DNA from: an uncultured Paraglaciecola sp.
GTDB lineage: Bacteria; Pseudomonadota; Gammaproteobacteria; Enterobacterales; Alteromonadaceae
Reading direction: 5' to 3'
NCBI RefSeq assembly: GCF_913020055.1
Contig: NZ_CAJWCF010000025.1
Span: forward strand, 1-46,271
Length of the DNA: 46,271 nucleotides
A program made the translations under genes and the position numbers. This document shows positions 27,385-36,878 of this stretch, one piece after another. Under the pieces are notes generated by a model. The model saw nothing but the letters and a program-made list of their open reading frames with translations, was not told where the DNA came from and searched no databases. Positions within the stretch are counted from its first letter, which is position 1; each line of letters starts with the position of its first letter.

Positions 27385-28139
27385 TGTTCTAAATCCTCGT
27401 TCTCGTCTCTGTTGGTTAAAGCTTGAAGGTGCTGATATTCAAGCTTAAGCATAAAATTTTGTGCGATGTAATAACGCAGGCCTAAACCAGCGGCTAATAA
27501 ATCACTGGTGCGCGCTTCATCGCCACTTTGGACTAAATTGGCTCTAGGTTTGGTACGAATTTGCCCAGCACCCAATGTCACGTAAGGTGACACCCGCCAT
27601 TCGGGAAAAGTGGTATGTTGCACTCGCACTAAAAAGAATTGATTTTCAGATAAGTCACCCAAGGCTTGGGTCACACTTACCCCTGCGACGAGGTTTTCAG
27701 TTGCCACCCAATCAGCAAAAACTGTCATAGAAGGCACACCTTCAAATGAACCGCCCATAGCGCCAAATTCAAAATCTCGTTGTGCGAAAGACTCAAATGA
27801 CCCGTCGGATAACTTCACAGCTTGACCGCTACTGCTTTGGGTTAAATGTAATGCATCTTGTTTTACCCAACCTTGCACACCTTTAACGGTTTCGACTTTA
27901 AACCAGTTGGTTCTGCGTTTTAATACGGTGATCCATTCATTTTTCGCAGCAACATAAATAATCGGAAAACCACCAGCGGGACCTGAATGTAAGTCGATAT
28001 AGGGTTGTTGAATCTGTACTTGTACGTTGTCATCGGCTAATACTTGATGAAAAATTAGCCCGAGCATTAGACACATTACGCAGCCAAGCTTAGCTAGCTG
28101 GATAGAATTGAAATATACCTTTTTGAAGTCGATTACCAT
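27354..28139 (-). CDS. SH3-domain outer-membrane beta-barrel protein
   Basis: The 261-residue protein has a signal peptide (about 1-35). A bacterial SH3 domain occupies about 38-100 (YIDLHSGPAGGFPIIYVAAKNEWITVLKRRTNWFKVETVKGVQGWVKQDAL), followed by a barrel with FEFGAMGGSF, VRVQHTTFPEWRVSPYVTLGAGQI and the terminus KLGFAVFF. SH3b domains in the periplasm usually bind peptidoglycan, so the protein may tie an outer-membrane barrel to the cell wall. The start codon shares a base with the stop of the cytochrome gene (TGATG at 28141-28137). Confidence 0.85.
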   Translation of the reverse strand: MVIDFKKVYFNSIQLAKLGCVMCLMLGLIFHQVLADDNVQVQIQQPYIDLHSGPAGGFPIIYVAAKNEWITVLKRRTNWFKVETVKGVQGWVKQDALHLTQSSSGQAVKLSDGSFESFAQRDFEFGAMGGSFEGVPSMTVFADWVATENLVAGVSVTQALGDLSENQFFLVRVQHTTFPEWRVSPYVTLGAGQIRTKPRANLVQSGDEARTSDLLAAGLGLRYYIAQNFMLKLEYQHLQALTNRDENEDLEQWKLGFAVFF

Positions 28140-30862
28140 CAGTTTACCGGCGCCGCAAAAGGATTATTATAATACTGACCACCAATATCTAACCATTCAG
28201 ATAGTAGTTTTAGTTCGGCAGGTGTTAGCCAGCCATTATGGGTGCCACCTGGATTAAATGGGCTGAAAAATCTTGCACTCGATCTTGCGCCGTTGACCGA
28301 CATACTATTACCCACACCTACGGTCTGAGTCACTGGAATAGCGTTACCCTCTGCATCCAGTATTAACTCACCTTCTTCGTCGAGCTCAAATACAGTATTG
28401 CCGTTTTGATCTGTGACAATCACCAAACGATCGAGTAACACACCTTCTACCAATTCTTGTTCATTATCAGCAAACATCAGCTCACGATAACTGGTGAGAA
28501 AATCTGCGTTTTCAGTCGAAGGCGTAGCCCGCAAATCCAACTGGGCTGCAGGTAATTGCGCTAAACCATCTTCGCCTTCAGGTGTATGACAACTTAAACA
28601 ACTTTGGTCGTCGAGGAGCGTTAGGCCATCTTCATCAAACACTTGTCTGTCTAAGGAAAATATCGGTTGAATATGCTCTGGAAAATGAATTTGTATACGG
28701 CATAAACTTGTCCAATTAAGGGCACAAGCAGCGGTAATAGGTAAAGAAGATTGTAGATCGGCATATCGATAGGTAAAACTGGTTGCCGGAGTTTGCATAG
28801 CAGGGTCGGTCCAGATATCTTCAAAATTGATATCTTGTGAAGGATAGTTGATACCGTTAATTCTGCCTGATGTTTGCGCCATTGTATCGCCTAAATCGGC
28901 AAACAAAGCAGGATTGCTATTAGGAAAAGGATTACCAGTGCTAAGTGCACCAAAATTTATACTGTCTGCTTGTGCATCTGTACGACCATGCGGCGCTTCG
29001 CTACCTTGGGTATGACAGCCATTACATGTGCGCACTTCTCCAGGCGCAAATTGCAACCAATTCTGATGTCTTTCAGTCACGCGTTTACCGTTTTCATCCA
29101 GTATACTGAACGCCAAAGGTACATTGGCAGGTACATCAAATAATACCGAACCATCAGGCTCCACAGGCACATAACCAATAATTTCACGCATCAATTGATT
29201 GCTACTACGACCAAAAGCTGAGTTATCAAAGTCCCGTACTTCATCATTAGGAATAGATACTGCTTTTACAATTCGTAAAAATCTGGCGGGTCTATCTTCA
29301 ACGGGCGTTTGAGTGGGGTCGGCGAGTATTGCAATGCCTTGTGCGGTAACGTCGATACCGGCAAAATCATAGACACTTTTAATATGTACGCGGCCCAAAT
29401 CATTGTTGGCTAAATCTTGATCAAATTCCTCAGCCTGTTGTGCATCTGCAGGAAAAGCACTAGGCTGCATGGCCGCTACATCAGTATAAAATTGACCTTC
29501 CTCAGGTACATTTATGACTAACTGAGTATTTTCAATAGGGTCAAACATCCATAATCCAAACAGCAAAGGTGCGGTTTCAACTTGTGGGTTGGCTATCAAT
29601 TCATCATTACAAGGTAAAATAGTGCGAACGTCACCTTCAGCCAAAACTTGTTCGGGATCATATACTCTGCATTGGCTCCAGCTAAACAACATCCTTTGGC
29701 TACTATCCCAAAGTGGATAGACAGTTGAAAACAGACCACCAGGTGAAATACCGCCATCAATTAGAATATTATCGAACAAGGCTGATACTTGTGCCGGTCC
29801 ATTTAGGCCACTTTGCGAAGCAATTGGCATAGTGTTATCAATATAATTAGCGATATCGATATTAACGTATTCACCGCCCCAATCATTACTAACAAAGGGG
29901 CGAAGCGCGGCCAATAATTGGCCATTCGGTTGTTCAGTTAATTGGGTGAATTGTAACGCTTCATTTGCGAGTTCACTGCTATGACTGTGACGACCATAGA
30001 CAATTTCTAAGCTACTGCCATCGGCATTCATTTGGTAAATGTTGATACTGTTGTTGTTGGCTGCGTTGTCCCAACGACTAAATAGAATTTTACCTGAACT
30101 GAGTACTATAGGATTAAGATCGTGACTTTGGTTGAAGGATATCTGTTGAATATCACCACCATCTGCAGCCATTACATGTAAAACAGATGCAGTTTCATCG
30201 CGGTCTTCATCCAAGGCTTGATATTGCGGTTTTCCTTCATCTAATAAAAGTGCTTGATTAGCCTGTTGGCGAGTCGAGCTAAACACAATACGCCCGTCAG
30301 GCAAATAGGTTGGCGAGGTATCTTGGCCGAATTCAGCGTCTAAATCGGAGACAATAATACGCGTTAGTGTATCTGTCGCTAAATCATACTGCCAAATATT
30401 CCAAGTGGGTTGTTCGTCATCGTCGGCATCTTCAATTTCTGGCGCACGCATAGCAAAGAGTATACGCGTGCCGTCATATGACACAGACAAGTCTTTTACA
30501 TCGTAACCGGCCAATGGTGATGTGTCTGTTGCGGCCAAAATTTCTTGTTCGGAAAAAAATGCACGATCACTAATGTTTTGCTCAAGGGCACTGACTGACG
30601 CCCTTGGTTTGACAAATAATTGCGCGCCGGGCAAAAAGGCATTGGGAATACGTAAGTCTTGCGTTACCAGTGCCGAATCTTCATTTAATGGCGCTGGCCT
30701 TTTGATATAAGCGATAGGCACATCCACTACCACAGGATCGGGTTCTTGCTCGGCCGTTAATAGTTGATCACCACCACAGCCTATAAACTGCAGACAAAGT
30801 ACAACAACTGCTGCACGTGTCAGTTTAATATGGGTAAGTTTCGGTAAGAACCAATGTTTCAC
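28139..30862 (-). CDS. Lipoprotein c-type cytochrome with PD40/HzsA-like beta-propeller
   Basis: This 907-residue protein has a lipoprotein signal (1-29, ending FIGC29). A propeller of PD40/TolB-like repeats follows (about 110-460: VSYDGTRILFAMRAPE, SPTYLPDGRIVFSSTR, PIVLSSGKILFSRWDNA). Two haem c motifs then occur, CNGCH (613-617) and CLSCH (755-759). This order resembles the HzsA-related proteins common in Gammaproteobacteria and Planctomycetes. It is likely an electron-transfer or oxidoreductase component in the periplasm or at the outer membrane. It is the first gene of the long minus-strand series, followed immediately by the SH3-barrel gene. Confidence 0.85.
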   Translation of the reverse strand: MKHWFLPKLTHIKLTRAAVVVLCLQFIGCGGDQLLTAEQEPDPVVVDVPIAYIKRPAPLNEDSALVTQDLRIPNAFLPGAQLFVKPRASVSALEQNISDRAFFSEQEILAATDTSPLAGYDVKDLSVSYDGTRILFAMRAPEIEDADDDEQPTWNIWQYDLATDTLTRIIVSDLDAEFGQDTSPTYLPDGRIVFSSTRQQANQALLLDEGKPQYQALDEDRDETASVLHVMAADGGDIQQISFNQSHDLNPIVLSSGKILFSRWDNAANNNSINIYQMNADGSSLEIVYGRHSHSSELANEALQFTQLTEQPNGQLLAALRPFVSNDWGGEYVNIDIANYIDNTMPIASQSGLNGPAQVSALFDNILIDGGISPGGLFSTVYPLWDSSQRMLFSWSQCRVYDPEQVLAEGDVRTILPCNDELIANPQVETAPLLFGLWMFDPIENTQLVINVPEEGQFYTDVAAMQPSAFPADAQQAEEFDQDLANNDLGRVHIKSVYDFAGIDVTAQGIAILADPTQTPVEDRPARFLRIVKAVSIPNDEVRDFDNSAFGRSSNQLMREIIGYVPVEPDGSVLFDVPANVPLAFSILDENGKRVTERHQNWLQFAPGEVRTCNGCHTQGSEAPHGRTDAQADSINFGALSTGNPFPNSNPALFADLGDTMAQTSGRINGINYPSQDINFEDIWTDPAMQTPATSFTYRYADLQSSLPITAACALNWTSLCRIQIHFPEHIQPIFSLDRQVFDEDGLTLLDDQSCLSCHTPEGEDGLAQLPAAQLDLRATPSTENADFLTSYRELMFADNEQELVEGVLLDRLVIVTDQNGNTVFELDEEGELILDAEGNAIPVTQTVGVGNSMSVNGARSSARFFSPFNPGGTHNGWLTPAELKLLSEWLDIGGQYYNNPFAAPVN

Positions 30863-31520
30863 GGTATTTTCACTATGGTTAATAAAAACGCTAATAGACT
30901 ATCAGTATCTGCTGTAGGGAAATACTGTCTACAGACTGCTACTTTGCCAATTAATAGGCGATGGATACTTGCATTAACGGCTTTGCTGAACAATTTATGG
31001 TTTTATCATTAGGAATACTATTCAATACCTTAAATGAAAATGATGCAATTAGAGCAAAGGGGTTGATTAAATATATTTGGCTACATTTAATGTTGCAGGC
31101 GATGTATGAAATTAACGACACCGACAACCGTCTATCAAAAAACATCTAATCATCTGATAAATAACAAATTAGTTATACCTCTACCGACACAGAAGGTAAA
31201 TAAAAGTCTCATAACTTAAAAAATAAAGTCTGAAATAAGTGACACTCTTATTGCTAGAGTGAACATTTTGTTTGCATCAAATTCCATAAACTCCAAGCAA
31301 TTCAAAGCATTAAACTAGGTGGCGTAATTCGTGCTGGAGGCATCCCGTCAGTTTTGCTGTGATTTTTCCTTGGTAACTGCGCTTTATTCGCTAAACCAGT
31401 CTATTTAGGTATGAATAACTAAACCTAACTTGCTTCAGCAGTATTGTGATAAATGGATTTATTGACTAAAACCCATAACAAGCCAAACAAATCGTTACTG
31501 GCGGTAAGAGGAGTTCCAAT
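30863..31520. other. Divergent intergenic region between the two cytochrome operons
   Basis: These 658 bases separate two operons that start in opposite directions. I see no convincing gene: two overlapping open frames of about 62 codons on opposite strands (30951-31149) lack an RBS and any family resemblance. An inverted repeat CTGTAG (30912-30917) / CTACAG (30929-30934) lies about 50 bases upstream of the minus-strand cytochrome and could be a regulator site. The base composition is AT-rich, as expected for a shared promoter region. Confidence 0.6.
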
Positions 31521-32753
31521 TTGAAATATCTAGTCAGGCAAATTGGCGGAAGTAAAATCGCTATCACTTGGGCATTAATTATTGTCAGTCTATCCACTCT
31601 GCCGCAGACCTATGCGGGCACAAGAGAACAAGCCAAACGTATGCATGACCGATTGGCTGGGGTTCCTCCGAGTAACGCTGTACTAGATCAAATGGAAAAC
31701 CTTATAAGCACAGGTGATGTGCGCGGGGCAGCAGACATCGCTATGGACCACTCAGCCTTTTATTCTGTGACCTTAAAAAATTGGGTCACACCTTGGACAA
31801 ACGAAGACGCTGATGTATTTGCACCTTTGAATGACTATACCGCTACTGTGATTGGTATCGCACGCGACGAAGTTGATTTTAGGCAAATACTCAGTGGCGA
31901 TATTCTGTATATAGCTAATTCAAGTGCCGGTGTGCCCGCTTATTCGAACACTAGCAACGCCCACTATCAGGCTTTAGAAGACCAAAGTGCTGATTTAAAA
32001 GACGTATTACAAGCCACCACCCAATCAGCTGTGACAGGTTTACCAGCAGAAGCAACAGCCGGGCTGATGACCACACGTGCAGCGGCCAAATCATATTTTA
32101 AAGACGGCACCAATCGCGCCATGTTTCGTTTTACTTTAATCAATCATATGTGCACAGATTTAGAAGGCTTAAAAGACACTAGCCGCAGCCCAGATCGAAT
32201 TCGCCAAGATGTGAGTCGCAGTCCCGGTGGCGATAGCCGCATATTTAATAACTCATGTGTAGGCTGTCACTCAGGTATGGATCCCTTGGCCCAAGCATTT
32301 GCTTATTATAACTACGAGTACAACGTTGACAGTGACCCCGATGGTGAACAAGGTGCATTAGAATACAATCAGTCAGGTCAAATAGACGCAAATACCGGTA
32401 CTCAAGTGCAGGGTAAATATCACATAAACAGTAATAATTTTCCCTATGGCTTTATCACCAACAACGACAATTGGAGTAATTATTGGCGACAGGGGTTAAA
32501 TAAAAACCTTGGTTGGGATGAATCTTTGCCTGATAACGGTAGCGGTGCTAAATCTATGGGCCAAGAACTTGCCAATAGTCAACAGTTTGCCAGTTGCCAA
32601 GTGACCAAAGTATTTGAAAATATCTGCCTACGCTCACCACAAGATTTCGCTGACAGAACAAAAATAAACAGCATGACCAACACATTTACCAGTACGGGCT
32701 TCAACATAAAACAAGTGTTTGCCGATTCCGCTGACTACTGTAAAGGGGAATGA
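31521..32753 (+). CDS. Exported mono-haem cytochrome, DUF1585/DUF1588-like
   Basis: The 410-residue protein has a signal peptide (about 1-32, ending TYAG). One haem motif CVGCH at 246-250 lies in NNSCVGCHSGMDPLAQAFAY, a segment that resembles the CxxCHxxMDPLG motif of DUF1588/DUF1585 cytochromes. It probably acts in the periplasm. The start is TTG at 31521 with AGAGGAG seven bases upstream, and no in-frame ATG occurs before residue 41. It is coupled by ATGA to the next gene and begins the plus-strand cytochrome operon, which is divergent from the HzsA-like operon. Confidence 0.8.
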   Translation: MKYLVRQIGGSKIAITWALIIVSLSTLPQTYAGTREQAKRMHDRLAGVPPSNAVLDQMENLISTGDVRGAADIAMDHSAFYSVTLKNWVTPWTNEDADVFAPLNDYTATVIGIARDEVDFRQILSGDILYIANSSAGVPAYSNTSNAHYQALEDQSADLKDVLQATTQSAVTGLPAEATAGLMTTRAAAKSYFKDGTNRAMFRFTLINHMCTDLEGLKDTSRSPDRIRQDVSRSPGGDSRIFNNSCVGCHSGMDPLAQAFAYYNYEYNVDSDPDGEQGALEYNQSGQIDANTGTQVQGKYHINSNNFPYGFITNNDNWSNYWRQGLNKNLGWDESLPDNGSGAKSMGQELANSQQFASCQVTKVFENICLRSPQDFADRTKINSMTNTFTSTGFNIKQVFADSADYCKGE

Positions 32754-32755
32754 GA

Positions 32756-35245
32756 ATGCGCAATGACATAACTTTTTTACCTACAATCAAGCTACATAAA
32801 CACCTTACAATATTAGGTTTAGCGTTAACTGCTTCATTGTTAACGGCGTGTGGTGGTGGCACGGCTGATGTAATACAAACACCCGCTCCCGCTCCTCAAG
32901 AAAACGCGCCCATTACCTATTCTGGCCCTGTTGCATCCACACCAGACGTAACGCAGTTTAAATTAGAGCTATGGGACAATATAAGCTCGCAAGAACGATG
33001 CGGTGCCTGCCATGTACAAGATGAACAAACACCAGCTTTTGCTCGTAACGATGACATTAACTTGGCGTACAGCGCGGCAAACCCATTAGTCAATTTTTCC
33101 TCGCCAGAAGAGTCTAGCTTAGTCACAAAAGTAGCGGGTGGGCACAACTGTTGGTTAACTAGCGACGCCGCTTGCGCAGACATAATGACAACTTGGATAA
33201 GCAACTGGGCAGCCACAGAAAGTACCGCTAACGAAATACAGCTAGAAGCACCTACTGCCAAAGATCCTGGCGCGAATAAAAACTTTCCAGCAGACGCGCA
33301 ACTGTTTGCCGACACTGTGTATCCATTATTAGAAACCTACTGTGCTAATTGCCACACCAATTCAGCCACCATTTCAATTTCACCTTACTTTGCGTCGAGC
33401 GATATTGATGAAGCCTATGAAGCATCCAAAGCGCGGCTCAATCTGGACTTACCGGCTAACTCTCGTTTTGTAGGCAGGGTCCGAGACGAGTTTCATAATT
33501 GTTGGAGCGATTGCACCAGCAATGCGAATGATCTTATCAGCGCTATTCAAAACATGGCTGACGGCATTGATCTCACCGAATTAGATGGGCTGTTAATCAA
33601 CAGCAAAGCACTCACCCTATTTGATGGCACACTTGCTACAGGTGGCGGGCGTTTTGAAAATGATGTGATAGCCAAATGGGAATTCAAAACGGGATCTGGC
33701 ACTACCGCATTTGATACCAGTGGTGTTGAGCCAGCCATTAATCTGACCTTAAATGGCGACGTGAACTGGATAGGCGGTTGGGGTATCCAATTAATTAATG
33801 GCAAAGCCCAAGGTTCAACCACTAGCAGTAAAAAAATACATGACTTAGTCACAGCGACAGGCGAATTTTCGATTGAAGCATGGGTAGTACCAGCCAATGT
33901 TACCCAAGAAGGACCCGCTAGGATCATCAGTTATTCTGGCGGTGCTACCACCCGTAACTTTACCTTAGGGCAAACCCTGTATAACTACGATTATTTGCTA
34001 CGCACCGACAAAACAAATTTAGACGGGCAACCGGCGTTATCCACTGCCGATGCGACAGAAGTGTTACAAGCCAGTTTGCAACATGTAGTCGTGAATTACG
34101 ATTCGACCAATGGCAGACAAATATTTGTGAATGGCCAATATACCGGTGATGCAGACAATACCGAAGTAGGACACTTTGCAGACTGGAACAACAGTTACGC
34201 CTTTGTATTAGGCAATGAAGTGTCGGGTGACATTCCTTGGGCAGGCTCTATCAGAATGGTGGCTATTCATAACCGTATATTAAGCGCCGAACAGGTGACC
34301 CAAAACTTTGATGTAGGCATAGGCCAAAAATTCTTGTTGTTGTTTGAAGTCAGCGAAATCACCAATATTGCACAAAGTTATGTGGTGTTGGAGGTCAGTC
34401 AATTTGATAGTTACAGCTACCTCTTTAGCGAACCATTTTTTGTCACCTTAGATAGCAATGCCAGTATCCCAGACACACCGTTAAAAGGTATGCGGATTGG
34501 GATTAATGGCCGCGAATCGAATGTAGGTCAGGTGTATCAAAACCTCGATACCCAGCTGACTCAAGCCGATTATATCTCGGGACAAGGACAACCATTATCA
34601 ACTTTAGGCACCATTATCCCAGTGGAGAAAGGCGCTGGGGTGGATGAGTTTTTCTTAACATTTGAAGTATTAGCTGAGCAAACAAACGTTGTGGTAGAAG
34701 CGGATCCTCCAGCACCCGCCGCCAATGTAGATATAGCAGCACAAGCACAAATCGGCATGCGTAATTTTGCCGAAATTAATGCCAGCATGTCGACAGTTAC
34801 AACTGTGCCCATGAACAACCCTGCGGTTAAAAGTGCCTTTGAACAGTTAAAACAACAACTGCCTGCAGTCACTAACATGGACGGATTTTTAGCCTCGAAT
34901 CAGATGGCGGTCACCCAAATGGCGATTAAATATTGCGATCAATTAATTGAGATTGACAACCTAAGAGACAATTATTTTACTGGTTTTGATTTTACTCAAA
35001 ATGCCTCTGTGGCGTTTACCAATCAAGACAGAAGTTTAGTACTCACCCCCTTAACCACAATGATGTTGGGTACGAGTCTTAATGACCAACCAGACAACAC
35101 CGACGTTTTCGATGAATTAGATAATTTAATCACCCGTTTAACCGATTGCAGTGGTGACAAAGTGTGTGATGCCAACTACACCAAAACAGTCGTCAAAGCA
35201 GTGTGTGCCGGTGCTTTAGGCAGCGCTGCCATTACTTTGCAATAA
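32756..35245 (+). CDS. Di-haem LamG-domain lipoprotein
   Basis: The 829-residue lipoprotein has a signal ending LLTAC (residue 32 of this start). Haem motifs CGACH and CANCH lie about residues 82 and 196. A concanavalin/LamG-like domain spans about 300-525 (FSIEAWVVPANVTQEGPARIIS, RQIFVNGQYTGD, FVLGNEVSGDIPWAGSIRMVAIH). The C-terminal part is unassigned. LamG domains bind carbohydrate or protein partners, so this may be a surface-exposed cytochrome with an adhesive domain. An ATG at 32750 overlaps the previous stop, but the second ATG at 32756 has a better-spaced AGGGG, and this one was chosen. Either start is possible. Confidence 0.8.
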   Translation: MRNDITFLPTIKLHKHLTILGLALTASLLTACGGGTADVIQTPAPAPQENAPITYSGPVASTPDVTQFKLELWDNISSQERCGACHVQDEQTPAFARNDDINLAYSAANPLVNFSSPEESSLVTKVAGGHNCWLTSDAACADIMTTWISNWAATESTANEIQLEAPTAKDPGANKNFPADAQLFADTVYPLLETYCANCHTNSATISISPYFASSDIDEAYEASKARLNLDLPANSRFVGRVRDEFHNCWSDCTSNANDLISAIQNMADGIDLTELDGLLINSKALTLFDGTLATGGGRFENDVIAKWEFKTGSGTTAFDTSGVEPAINLTLNGDVNWIGGWGIQLINGKAQGSTTSSKKIHDLVTATGEFSIEAWVVPANVTQEGPARIISYSGGATTRNFTLGQTLYNYDYLLRTDKTNLDGQPALSTADATEVLQASLQHVVVNYDSTNGRQIFVNGQYTGDADNTEVGHFADWNNSYAFVLGNEVSGDIPWAGSIRMVAIHNRILSAEQVTQNFDVGIGQKFLLLFEVSEITNIAQSYVVLEVSQFDSYSYLFSEPFFVTLDSNASIPDTPLKGMRIGINGRESNVGQVYQNLDTQLTQADYISGQGQPLSTLGTIIPVEKGAGVDEFFLTFEVLAEQTNVVVEADPPAPAANVDIAAQAQIGMRNFAEINASMSTVTTVPMNNPAVKSAFEQLKQQLPAVTNMDGFLASNQMAVTQMAIKYCDQLIEIDNLRDNYFTGFDFTQNASVAFTNQDRSLVLTPLTTMMLGTSLNDQPDNTDVFDELDNLITRLTDCSGDKVCDANYTKTVVKAVCAGALGSAAITLQ

Positions 35246-35258
35246 AAGGTAAATAAAG

Positions 35259-36848
35259 ATGAAAAACAACAAACCAATTGGCTTAAACGATCCTCTTTAT
35301 CATGCCTGCCACGCTAAACCTGTTACCCGACGTGACTTTATCGCTCAAGGTTTTATGGCTGGTATGGGCACTGCACTGAGTGGTTCGGTATTCAGTTTAT
35401 TTGCCAACCCGGGTAAAGCCCATGCGAGTTTATCGCCAGACTTAGAAGCACTAAAAAGTAGTTGTGGTATTGCTACCCAAGGCGCTGGGAAAATTCCTTT
35501 TATTGTGTTTGATTTAGCCGGTGGCGCAAATATTTCTGGCTCCAATGTATTAGTAGGTGGTCGTGGTGGACAATTAGACTTTCTGAGTACCGCTGGATAT
35601 AGCAAACTTGGTTTGCCCGGCGATGTTATTCCCTCGATTGCTAATCCAGATACGGGTTTAAGTGATTTTATCAATACCGAACTAGGTTTAGCGTTTCATT
35701 CAGACAGTGCGTTTTTAAGAGGCATTCAGGATAAATTGAATGTGACTAATCGCGCCAATGTAAACGGTGCCGTTATACCTGCCCGTTCTGAAAATGATAC
35801 TGGCAATAACCCGCATAACCCTATGTATGGCATTAATAAAGTAGGCTCTGATGGTTCGTTATTAACCTTAATTGGCTCCCGTAATTCAGACTCTGGTGGT
35901 AACTCTATGGCACCAGCGGCCATGATCGATACCTCCAAACGCCCCACCAAAGTCGACCGACCGTCTGATGTAACAGGCTTGGTCGACACAGGGGATTTAG
36001 TTGGTTTATTAAGCCAGCAAGATTCGGTCGCGGTAATGGAGTCAATTCAACGGATTAGCGCCATGAAGCTGGGCAAAGTCAACACCCAAATCACCACTGA
36101 CGATGTATTAAAAGACTTGGTTAATTGTGGTTACGTTAAAAGTGCAGATATCACCGATAGATTTGGCGATCCGTCTTCCCTTAATCCTGAGCTGGATGCC
36201 GACATAGTCGGTGAAAATGGCATTTTTACCCAACAAGAGTTCGACAGCGATGGCGAATTTAGAAAAACCGCCTCCACAATGAAACTAGTGATCAACGGTT
36301 TTGCCGGCGCTGGCACCATCACTATGGGTGGTTTTGATTACCATACGGGTGATAGATCAACAGGTGAAGTACGGGACTTACGCGCCGGGCGCTGCATGGG
36401 CGCATGTTTAGAATATGCAGCACGCGTAGGTGTGCCTTTGATGATGTATGTGTGCAGTGATGGCTCGGTAGCCAGTAACGGTATGATTGACGATTCAGTG
36501 AATGGCCGAGGAAAAGGCGTGTGGACCGGCGATAACTCATCTACCGCATCCTCGTTCTTTTTAGTCTACAACCCAGGTGGCACACCACAATTAATCGGCG
36601 CTACACCAGATACCCAAGCCCAACACCAACAAATTGGTTACATGCGTAACGATGCATCAGTCGAAACCGCCGCAACACCCGCCGCTAACAACGTTAACTT
36701 GTTGGTTGAAACAGTCATTTTGAATTATATGGCGCTGCATGGTGAACAAGGCAATTTTGACAATTTCTTCCCTCAGAATGGTTTGGGTAGTTCTGTTTTA
36801 AAGGATAGTTTGACTACGTTTGAGCCAATAGTGAATGGCGTGATTTAA
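35259..36848 (+). CDS. Tat-exported DUF1501/DUF1552-like protein
   Basis: This 529-residue protein has an N-terminal twin-arginine signal, TRRDFIAQGFMAGMG (23-37), with a following Ala/Gly-rich stretch ending AHAS. The remainder (IPFIVFDLAGGANISGSNVLVGG at about 78-100, GFDYHTGDRSTGEVRDLRAG at about 360) resembles DUF1501/DUF1552 proteins of the alkaline-phosphatase superfamily, which regularly stand beside DUF1588-type cytochromes. It is exported folded, perhaps with a bound metal. It follows the LamG cytochrome by 13 bases and ends the operon, 30 bases before the convergent intI. Confidence 0.75.
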   Translation: MKNNKPIGLNDPLYHACHAKPVTRRDFIAQGFMAGMGTALSGSVFSLFANPGKAHASLSPDLEALKSSCGIATQGAGKIPFIVFDLAGGANISGSNVLVGGRGGQLDFLSTAGYSKLGLPGDVIPSIANPDTGLSDFINTELGLAFHSDSAFLRGIQDKLNVTNRANVNGAVIPARSENDTGNNPHNPMYGINKVGSDGSLLTLIGSRNSDSGGNSMAPAAMIDTSKRPTKVDRPSDVTGLVDTGDLVGLLSQQDSVAVMESIQRISAMKLGKVNTQITTDDVLKDLVNCGYVKSADITDRFGDPSSLNPELDADIVGENGIFTQQEFDSDGEFRKTASTMKLVINGFAGAGTITMGGFDYHTGDRSTGEVRDLRAGRCMGACLEYAARVGVPLMMYVCSDGSVASNGMIDDSVNGRGKGVWTGDNSSTASSFFLVYNPGGTPQLIGATPDTQAQHQQIGYMRNDASVETAATPAANNVNLLVETVILNYMALHGEQGNFDNFFPQNGLGSSVLKDSLTTFEPIVNGVI

Positions 36849-36878
36849 ATAATTAGGATCACATTCTATAAGCCCAAT

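Noticed and set aside
30951..31149. Two overlapping ~63-codon frames on opposite strands in the divergent region
   Set aside because: Neither has a ribosome binding site or a recognisable domain, and their composition is that of AT-rich intergenic DNA.
31480..31495. CATAAC followed by AAGCC upstream of the cytochrome, like an attC R''
   Set aside because: There is no GTTRRRY partner or stem, and it lies outside the array on the other side of intI.
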